A DNA stretch of 64,000 nt from Cryptomeria japonica (taxonomy: Eukaryota; Streptophyta; Pinopsida; Cupressales; Cupressaceae): NCBI RefSeq assembly GCF_030272615.1, contig NC_081405.1, positions 568,601,095 to 568,665,094 on the forward strand. The letters are read 5' to 3'. The translations under genes were made by a program, and so were the position numbers. The notes below the pieces were generated by a model. That model saw only the letters and a program-made list of their open reading frames with translations, ran no database searches and was not told the DNA's origin. This document shows, piece by piece, positions 57,021 to 64,000 of this stretch (position 1 is its first letter; each line of letters begins with the position of its first letter).

Positions 57021-58675
57021 TGTGTAGGAGAAAAAGCAAGACTAGGCTAACATGTCATAATCCTACCTTTTGACACACACTTGTGGAATATGAAAGAGCC
57101 TAGAGGTATCACACAATTGGCTACTTCTTTTTGTAGAAGAGAGAGCCATGGGCTACCTATTAGGATTTCTATTCCTTTGTTGCAAATGATAGATAAAATG
57201 ATGCAAGTTCAACTACTAGCTCTAGAGCGCAAGTATGAACTAGTAACAAGATTGCAAGATTGAGATTAAGTGATGAAAAGCTGTAAACACAAAGATAAAA
57301 GGAGAATGCAGATGTGTACCAGGGGTTAAAATCTGAGTGGAAATGTTCGAGACGGGGGCGCAGGCGCCACTGTCCTGATTCTGCCCCTGAAACTACTCCT
57401 GAAACTGCTGTTCTGCAACCTGAAAAGCTATATGAAACTTGCTGTCTGACATAAGGACCAGGGCACCCAGCGCCCCTGTCCCAGGGACCAGGGCACCCAC
57501 GCCCCTGTCCTGGTAGGACCAGGGTGTCCCACGCCCCTGTCCTGGTCTTTTTCTCTAAAATTTGGTGTGTTGTTCAGTCTCTGTCGGATCTACAACTTGC
57601 GGCGTCGTCTGAATCCGAAAACCTGCACTTATATCTGAAAAGGTATGGTGGGCGGCTATATAGGGTTTTGCCTTAGTCAAACCCCTGCTTTGGTGGTTTC
57701 CACCTCCACGAATAGCCAAGTTGTATTGTAAAAGTAGTGTGTGCAAACCTTGTGTGTGTGCAAGATCCTAAAAATGCAAGTAAGCAAACTAGAGCAACCT
57801 AGAAAGTAAACCCTAATTGCTTGTACATGATAATGTAAATGCTCCAAATCAAGATGCAAAGTGATCTAAAACATGAATACAAATGATATGATGAAGCTTA
57901 TGCAAAGACATGAAAACAACATGAAATCATACCCAACCCCAAGGGAGGGGTACAAGCCAATCTTCAGTCAGTGATCCCTTATTGTTCTTCAATGCCTTCA
58001 AAGCCCTAAATGGATGAATGAAATTGATAGATGCTTGATGGATGGATGTTGAATGTTGTTGAAGTCTTCAAAGATCTGCTCTTTCGCTACATAGAAGGTC
58101 CCTCAAAACCAAAAATTCGGATCCTTTCAAATGAAGAAAGAGAGCTCTTATATATGAAACCCTAGGTCTTAATTTCAACTTTTGGCCGACCTAGAGATTG
58201 AATCTCCCACCAATTTCTTGGGGTTAAGCTTTATTTTATGATTGGATTGCGCTCCTGAAATTTCGAGAAAAATGTCCGAGACCGTGTGCACGCCGGGCGC
58301 CATGGTCCCGACAACTTTTCACCAAATTTTCAGGGCCATCGGATATGATGATTTTAGAGAGAATCCCGAAGTTACAGGTGATTTCGAGATGTTTTGACCC
58401 CTGAAATCAGGCCTTAAGGTTCAAAATAGGACCTAATTAGGGTTTTAGATTAAATGATGTATTGGAAGAATAAAATGAAAGGGGCACACTTTAATGAAAA
58501 GGGCCCAACTTTATGATATGGGAGATGATAAAATAGAACCTTAGAGCTAATTAATTTAATTAATTAAGTGCTAAAGGGAAAAAGCAATGCAAAATGCAAA
58601 ATGCACCAAGGCGGGTGCTAAACTAGGTGTGAAATTGTACCACCCTAGCAAGTGCGTACAATTTATGATGCTACA
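57021..58675 (-). repeat. 3' LTR of the minus-strand element
   Basis: About 1655 bp, ending TGTAGCATC (minus-strand start) at 58675 and reaching TGTGTAGGAG at 57021. Its first 269 plus-strand bases recur at 63732-64000. The left end could be 57023 instead, since both copies share the two extra bases. The minus-strand TATA box TATATAAG is at 58154-58147. It contains a GC-rich minisatellite at 57456-57547. Confidence 0.88.
57456..57547. repeat. GC-rich minisatellite in the LTR
   Basis: Three copies of about 30 bp of a unit built on 'accagggcaccca' and 'cgcccctgtcc', in an otherwise AT-rich LTR. Confidence 0.75.
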
Positions 58676-58690
58676 TTTAGCCCCCACTTT
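58676..58690 (-). promoter_or_regulatory. Polypurine tract of the minus-strand element
   Basis: The minus strand reads AAAGTGGGGGCTAAA directly before the LTR start TGTAGCATC. Confidence 0.75.
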
Positions 58691-60444
58691 AGCGGTCATA
58701 TGAACACTACGTGCATATGCAAGCTAAAGTACAAAAAAGTAAACATTATTTGAAAAAGGATATATCCATAAGTCTGTCGAACGAAGCCCCCAGTGGTATC
58801 TGCAGTACACAGTTAGGAACCGCACCCTACAAACAACACGTTAGATCACAAAATCACCTAATGCTTACTAAGGAAGGTGATGAAAATTCGAGGGTAGCTA
58901 TATGCCCCCCCCTATTTTGGCTTGCTAATTTTAGTGAGTTGAAACAGGGTATCATGTTTACCACTTCGAATTGTTAAAGAATATTGATGACAAATGCTCA
59001 CAAGAAGATTTGATATGAGATCAAAAACTAATGGAGAATCATTTGGTAAGAAAGAGGACTAAATCTCAATTCCAACACAACAAAGAGTGTGAGGATTTGG
59101 GAGTTCTCTAACACAAGATGAAGGATGTAAATGGAAACAAAATGCAAAGAGAAAAAAAGAAAGGAAAAAAGCATGAATACACACATTGGTGATCCATGAG
59201 AAGAATAGTGAGAGAGAAAACATGGACTTCTCGCCCCTAGATCTTGTCTAGGTGATCCATGGGAAAAAGGACATGGAAAACTAGCCCCTAGAGTCTGTCT
59301 AGGTGATCCATGTAATGGAGGAGAGTGAGAAAGTCTAGCCTTATGCCGCTAGTTCCACTCAACCTCGTGCATGTGTGTGTAAGGGAGGTTAGAAGCACCT
59401 CATAGGAGTCTATGCCCGAGTATGCTACAACCTGTATATGTATAGTACAAAAGCGTCACATCTCGCTCTAAGAGTCTGTGCTCTGGTTATGAGAATGACC
59501 CATTGCTCAAAAAGTGTAATGTTTATGTCATAAGCAAAGTAGAACAAGGATACCTACCTTCGTCACAAAAGAAGATACCCCAAAAATGCAACAATGTCAT
59601 AGATCCAAGCAAGAGAGTTTTTTACTCTTTAAGCAAGGATAAGATAGTTGAAAAGGGATATCTTGTAGTATGTGTAAAGGAGATCCTTAGAGGAGAAGAG
59701 ATCTTTGTACAAAAGACACCTATCCCCGAGAGGAATTGTCTTAGACAAATATAACATCTTCTAGAATAAGACAAAGAAGAGAATAAGAATGCAATACTTC
59801 CTTCTTTTGTGAGGTGAAAGTGATTCTTAATGAAGGATGACGCTCTTTTTAACCCAATTGGGAGGGTGAATTCATTATGGATGTATTTCACCAAGTGAAA
59901 AAGAGGTTGTAGTCAAGGGCTTACACCTCTTGTAAGAAAGAATCCTTGAACAAACAACAACAAATGTATACAAGGAATAACATCAAGTAATAAAGTTCAC
60001 ACCATCCACAAAATAGGAAAAAGTGGATCCTTAAATAAAAATAAGAAAAGATCATTGCCTCCCAAGGATAAGGATAATGAGAAGGACTTACACAATCTTC
60101 TAGGGAGAGATTTAGACATAAGCAAAATGTACTACATACTCACATGAGTTCATGCAAGCAAGACATTAGTGTATGTAAAATGCTCCTCACAAGAAGTGGG
60201 TAGGATAAGAAAGAGAATACACATCTTCTCCCATATCTAGGAAAAGATGATTCTAAAGAAAAGATGATCAATATTTCCACATTATTACCCCATAGGAACA
60301 AGAGATAACATAGAAAAATTAGGCTATTATGTTGCTTCAAAAATATGATTGCACTTGAAATTGTACCATCATGAATGACAATGAGCCCCCAGTGAATGAG
60401 CTACCAATGTCACATAATTATGAGCAACATAATAGCCATTAATG
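58691..60444 (-). other. 3' untranslated part of the minus-strand element
   Basis: No coding frame was recognised on either strand. Around 59190-59320 a unit with 'tctaggtgatccatg' occurs three times. Confidence 0.5.
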
Positions 60445-61953
60445 TTATTTAAAGACATGATAGACTAAATGAGGTATTTGAATATGACATGCTAAATGCT
60501 CAACTATAAGTGAGATCAAAAACATGTATAAAGTGATAAAAATTGAAGAAGAAAAGTCACAAGAAATCTTAGAAGAGGGATGAGTGTAATTTATTAGAGC
60601 CTTATCCCTAGAGGAAAGGACTTTATGATGAATAGGAGATAAAGATTCATAAGTGGATTTAGAAATTTGAGGGGAGTCATAAAGAGATTTGTTCATCACC
60701 AAGATTTCCTTATGAGGGGAATGAGAGTTGATAGAAGTAGAAGATGATTTAGTTGAAGTGAGATCATCATCACTACTAAATATAGCATTCACACTGAGAG
60801 ATGGTCTTTTAGATGCTTTGGTGGGCTTAGAAAGATTATATCCAAGTCCAAATGAATATTCATGCATGTTATGTTCTAAAGGAACTTTAATTCCTTGTTC
60901 ATTTGTGCCACAACCATTTCCACTATAGCCACTCTTAGCCAAAATATGAAAACCATGACCATAACGATTAGCCATTTCATAAAGAAAAGGTGGTTTTTCA
61001 TAAGACAAAGAATCAAATTCTTCATAATTAGAGGTGTGAGGAGAAGAAGTTTGAGAAGCTGCCACAAAATTATTGCTCATAGGTTCAGGTAAGACTGATT
61101 GATCTCCAGTTTCTTCCTTCTTTTTAACTTTAAGCTCTCTAGGAGGAACCCTATACTCACCTACAAAGGTGGGATTAAAATCAAGAGATCGCCAATCGTC
61201 TTCTGTGAGAACCTTCTTAGGATCAAAAGCCTTTTCATGTGTAGATTCAAGTTGAGAAGAATCTTCTTCAGGAACTTCAGACTCATCAAAAGAATTTTGA
61301 TTATTAGAGGGTGATGATTCATCCATAGGTATCTTGTTTAACGAGTCATCACTAGAAGAGTAAGGCTTAGAAGAACTCCCTTTGGAAGTAGATGTTTGCA
61401 AACAAGCTTGAAAATTAGTATCACCTATCAAGGTATATGTCTTATTATTATAAACAAATTTAACTTGTCTATGCAATGTAGAGGGGACAACTTGCATACT
61501 ATGAATCCAAGGTCTCCCTAATAACAAGTTGTATGTTAGATTTCCCGACATAACATGGATAGGAGTAGGCAAAGTAACAGGAACCATTGTGATGGGTAAG
61601 GTGATAATACCTAATGAAGACTTAGCCACATTATCAAAGCCTCGAATGGGATGAGAGTCAAGCACAATAAGGGATGTATCCACATTCATCTTATGAAATA
61701 GATTAATGCTACACACATTAAGGCCAGAGCCATTATCTACCAGTGTTCGTCTTATAGCAGTGTCATTTATGATAACCACAATCATCAAGGGATCATATTG
61801 ATGTTGAATTTCACTAGTAGGCAACTCATCTTGAGTAAACACAATTTGAGCTTTAGGATTCATCACAGAGTTAACCAAAGACACTATATTACTAGATGTA
61901 TTAGGAGGAGGAACATTCAAATCTTTAAGATATCCCTTTGGATCAAATCCCAA
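60445..61953 (-). CDS. Second frame: Tat-type aspartic protease plus G-patch, 502 codons
   Basis: Open from just after a TAA upstream of 61953 to 60445, with no ATG at its 5' end (the first NTG is TTG at 61953), so it would be reached by a -1 shift from the first frame or is a broken continuation of it. Residues about 55-165 form a retropepsin: LVDNGSGLNV (catalytic Asp, with Asn instead of Ser/Thr) and NLLLGRPWIH. Residues about 330-372 form a G-patch (YGHGFHILAKSGYSGNGCG, then NEQGIKVPLEH), an RNA-binding Gly-rich module known next to retroelement proteases. Ser-rich linkers separate and follow them. Nothing of RT follows. Confidence 0.75.
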   Translation of the reverse strand: MGFDPKGYLKDLNVPPPNTSSNIVSLVNSVMNPKAQIVFTQDELPTSEIQHQYDPLMIVVIINDTAIRRTLVDNGSGLNVCSINLFHKMNVDTSLIVLDSHPIRGFDNVAKSSLGIITLPITMVPVTLPTPIHVMSGNLTYNLLLGRPWIHSMQVVPSTLHRQVKFVYNNKTYTLIGDTNFQACLQTSTSKGSSSKPYSSSDDSLNKIPMDESSPSNNQNSFDESEVPEEDSSQLESTHEKAFDPKKVLTEDDWRSLDFNPTFVGEYRVPPRELKVKKKEETGDQSVLPEPMSNNFVAASQTSSPHTSNYEEFDSLSYEKPPFLYEMANRYGHGFHILAKSGYSGNGCGTNEQGIKVPLEHNMHEYSFGLGYNLSKPTKASKRPSLSVNAIFSSDDDLTSTKSSSTSINSHSPHKEILVMNKSLYDSPQISKSTYESLSPIHHKVLSSRDKALINYTHPSSKISCDFSSSIFITLYMFLISLIVEHLACHIQIPHLVYHVFK

Positions 61954-63536
61954 AGGGATATCTTAACAGGGGTAGCTTTAAGTTGTTCAATAAGATCATA
62001 GTCCTTACTAAGCATTTGTGAAATACGAGGAGCTTGAGGAAGAATAGGTTGGGAAGGAGGAAGTGAAGTTGGGATAACTGGAGGAGGATTAGGTTGCCTA
62101 TTATTTCTTGTGTTATAGGTATGAGCAACTGCATTATAACTCTCTCTAGTCAGTTGCTTAGCATACTCATAAGGGCTCTTAGTAGAATAACCTCCTTGCA
62201 CAGTAATAATAGGTTTCTTAGGAGTGCAAAAAGAATCATTAGCATAACCACCTTGAACCACTAAGATAGGCTTATTTAAAGGTTGAGAATTTTGAGAAGG
62301 ACAGGCACCTTGGACAGTGAAGAGAGGTTTGTTAGGTGTTTCATTCACATGTATCAAATTGATTGAGGATGGTTTAGAGGAATGAACAAATGTGTTGGAA
62401 GAATTATTAATAGTCTTCTCTTGCACTAAAACCTTACCACGGATTAAATCAATTTTAGGAGAGAGACAAGGGGTAGGCATTGATATTCTAGTAGGAAGAG
62501 TAATACTAGGAAAGGTCATATCATCCTTTATCATCAAAGGATCTACATGGGGAATAAACTCTATAGGAGAAGGATCAATATTACTCTCTAAAGTCTCACT
62601 TTTGAGAGGGAGATCTTTGAAAGAGATGTTAACCATCTTGCTTTGAACTAGGGTATCCTTATGAGTAGAACCAAGTTGAGGAGAGGGAGATGCTTTATTT
62701 TTAGAGGGAGAATAATTGAGATTCAAGGAAGGTGAGAAACTATCAAGGGATTTTTCAATCTTGATTTCATCCCCTTTGGCTAGGGTTCTCTCATAGGGTA
62801 GAGAATAATCTACACCTTCTTCTAATGGTTCATCCCAAATAGGGAAGTTGTTGAAAGGAATGTTTGAAGCATTGTCAATTTCGGGAGAGGAGATAACATT
62901 GTTTATTAATTCCTCATCCTTAGGAGGGAGAGCATCAATAGATGTGTTAAACTCACCCTCTTTCCTCAAAATATGTTCAATATGATCTTTAGGGGAGAGA
63001 GAATTAGGGAAATTGCTTATTATTTCATCTTCTTTCTCTAAGGGATGCTTATGGGTAAGACCAACTTTAGGAGAAGGGTAAGCATTTAATTCATCATCTC
63101 TAGTGGGAATTTTGTTGGAAAAGGAAATGCCATCACTAGGAAATGTAGGGATAATGTCAACTTCTTGCACAAAAGGATCCTCATGAAGGGAGCGTTTTTT
63201 AGGAGCCACAAAGTCATCAAGGGCATCATCCAACAAAGCATGATCATATCTATTAAAAGGTTTATCTTTTGATTCAAAAGGAGATATCTCTTCATAGAGG
63301 GGATCATTGAAAACAACCATGTTACTAGATTTAGTGGAAGAGTTGATAGGAATGTACCCTTGAGAGGAATCATTCGACTTATCTTTCTTATCACAACGAA
63401 ATGGCATAGTAACAATGTTTATGAGTTTTTGATAAAATGAAGGTTTGGTATCTTTAGGTTTCAAAAACTCATCTAAAGCTTCATCTAACTCATAATCATC
63501 ACAAATATGAACATCTTGCAAATAAAAATCTGACAT
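61917..63536 (-). CDS. First frame of the minus-strand element, 539 codons, gag position, unknown domain
   Basis: ATG 63536 to TGA 61917, uninterrupted. The protein is polar and rich in Ser, Pro, Asp, Lys and Asn, with an acidic N-terminus (DDYELDEALDEFLKPKD, ALLDDALDDFVAPKK: two copies of a similar helix). A threefold repeat near residues 415-470 is built on NKP..TVQG, NKPILVVQGGY and KKPIITVQGGY. The C-terminal part (PVKISLWDLI) resembles the short motif found just before the protease in Tat-type polyproteins. No zinc knuckle is seen. It stands where gag would be but lacks a recognisable capsid domain. It overlaps the second frame by 37 bases, with a perfect hairpin there. Confidence 0.65.
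   Translation of the reverse strand: MSDFYLQDVHICDDYELDEALDEFLKPKDTKPSFYQKLINIVTMPFRCDKKDKSNDSSQGYIPINSSTKSSNMVVFNDPLYEEISPFESKDKPFNRYDHALLDDALDDFVAPKKRSLHEDPFVQEVDIIPTFPSDGISFSNKIPTRDDELNAYPSPKVGLTHKHPLEKEDEIISNFPNSLSPKDHIEHILRKEGEFNTSIDALPPKDEELINNVISSPEIDNASNIPFNNFPIWDEPLEEGVDYSLPYERTLAKGDEIKIEKSLDSFSPSLNLNYSPSKNKASPSPQLGSTHKDTLVQSKMVNISFKDLPLKSETLESNIDPSPIEFIPHVDPLMIKDDMTFPSITLPTRISMPTPCLSPKIDLIRGKVLVQEKTINNSSNTFVHSSKPSSINLIHVNETPNKPLFTVQGACPSQNSQPLNKPILVVQGGYANDSFCTPKKPIITVQGGYSTKSPYEYAKQLTRESYNAVAHTYNTRNNRQPNPPPVIPTSLPPSQPILPQAPRISQMLSKDYDLIEQLKATPVKISLWDLIQRDILKI
61927..61964 (-). promoter_or_regulatory. Perfect 15-bp hairpin at the junction of the two frames
   Basis: AAGATATCCCTTTGG and CCAAAGGGATATCTT flank an eight-base loop. 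The hairpin covers almost exactly the 37-bp overlap of the two frames. It could stimulate a -1 frameshift or be a mutation product; see findings. Confidence 0.55.
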
Positions 63537-63712
63537 TTTGAAATAAAAATTGAATAAAACTTAAACACACAATGCAAAGAAACAAAACACACTCTTTCTT
63601 TTCCTTCTTTTTTTTTCTCTTTTTTTTTAATGAAAATGAAACTTAAATGAAGCACGCTAAATCTAGATTTAGATCTAACAAGTGTAATGCAAGAGAAAGA
63701 AATAATAAGATT

Positions 63713-63728
63713 CACGTCGGGTTCACCA
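63713..63728 (-). promoter_or_regulatory. Primer-binding site, same unusual type as at 20772
   Basis: The minus strand reads TGGTGAACCCGACGTG three bases inside the LTR. It differs from the site at 20772-20787 by one base. Confidence 0.65.
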
Positions 63729-63731
63729 AAA

Positions 63732-64000
63732 TGTGTAGGAGAAAAAGCGAGACTAGGCTAACATGTCCTAATCCTACCTTTTGACACACACTTGTGGAAT
63801 ACGAAAGAGCCTAGAGGTATCACACAATTGGCTACTTCTTTTTGTAGAAGAGAGAGCCACATGCTACCTATTAGGATTTCTATTCCTTTGCTGCAAATGA
63901 TAGATAAAATGATGCAAGTTCAACTACTAGCCCTAGAGCGCAAGTATGAACTAGTAACAAGATTGCAAGATTGAGATTAAGTGATGAAAAGCTGTAAACA
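63732..64000 (-). repeat. 5' LTR of the minus-strand element, partial
   Basis: Matches 57021-57289 with few differences and continues past the window end. Confidence 0.9.

Larger units (their letters stand above)
57021..64000 (-). mobile_element. Non-autonomous gypsy-like LTR element, minus strand, cut by window edge
   Basis: Read on the minus strand: the 5' LTR (64000 and beyond to 63732), a primer site (63728-63713), two overlapping long frames (63536-61917 and 61953-60445), a non-coding part, a polypurine tract (58690-58676) and the 3' LTR (58675-57021). It inserted into the gypsy 3' LTR at 57020. Aspartic protease and G-patch are the only known domains; RT, RNase H and integrase are absent from the complete internal region. 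It therefore must be mobilised by another element. The protease style points to the Tat lineage. Confidence 0.85.

Noticed and set aside
58711-58977. 88-codon plus-strand frame in the 3' untranslated part of the last element
   Set aside because: Opposite to the element's direction, no domain, and no supporting copy.
1-64000. Organelle or bacterial DNA
   Set aside because: No organelle genes, operons or ribosome-binding-site pattern; the nested LTR elements with plant-type primer sites are nuclear.

Overview
The window is a piece of a large, repeat-rich seed-plant nuclear genome, most likely a gymnosperm such as a conifer. That is an inference from the AT-rich background, the deep nesting of old and mostly broken LTR retrotransposons, and the absence of any intact host gene; no marker gene fixes the species. 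Almost everything that can be named is retrotransposon sequence.

Layout. (1) 1-3680: the 5' end of a minus-strand LTR element, with its LTR at 2592-3680, an initiator-tRNA-Met-type primer site, and a broken gag with a coiled coil and a row of zinc knuckles. (2) 3681-17140: no retrotransposon was recognised. Its main content is a threefold segmental duplication (about 4.1-14.0 kb) carrying copies of a small minus-strand reading frame with a conserved upstream block, and copies of a possible plus-strand last exon. Short tandem repeats follow at 14.5-15.2 kb. (3) 17141-57020: a Ty3/gypsy element of Tat/Ogre type, with LTRs of about 5.6 kb that carry an array of palindromes and a long reading frame of their own. 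Its internal region (about 32971-39161) holds gag, protease, an RNase H of archaeal type placed before the reverse transcriptase, RT, the usual RNase H and integrase, all with stop codons. (4) Inside its 5' LTR, at 19223-29458, sits a young element with two 1544-bp LTRs, 5-bp target duplications, no pol, and one 934-codon reading frame broken by a single stop. (5) Inside its 3' LTR, at 41278-53527, sits a Ty1/copia tandem of three LTRs and two internal regions flanked by one 5-bp target duplication. (6) From 57021 to past the window end, a minus-strand non-autonomous gypsy-like element has interrupted the same 3' LTR; it encodes a long low-complexity protein, then an aspartic protease with a G-patch, and no RT is visible.

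How the parts relate. The two copies of the big gypsy LTR act as each other's empty site, which confirms the exact insertion points and target duplications of elements 4 and 5. None of the pol genes here is intact. Elements 4 and 6 share an unusual primer site and layout and would need enzymes from another element. The most unusual structures are the palindrome array and protein-coding frame inside the gypsy LTR, the RNase H placed ahead of RT, the three-LTR copia tandem, and the hairpin at the frame junction of element 6.
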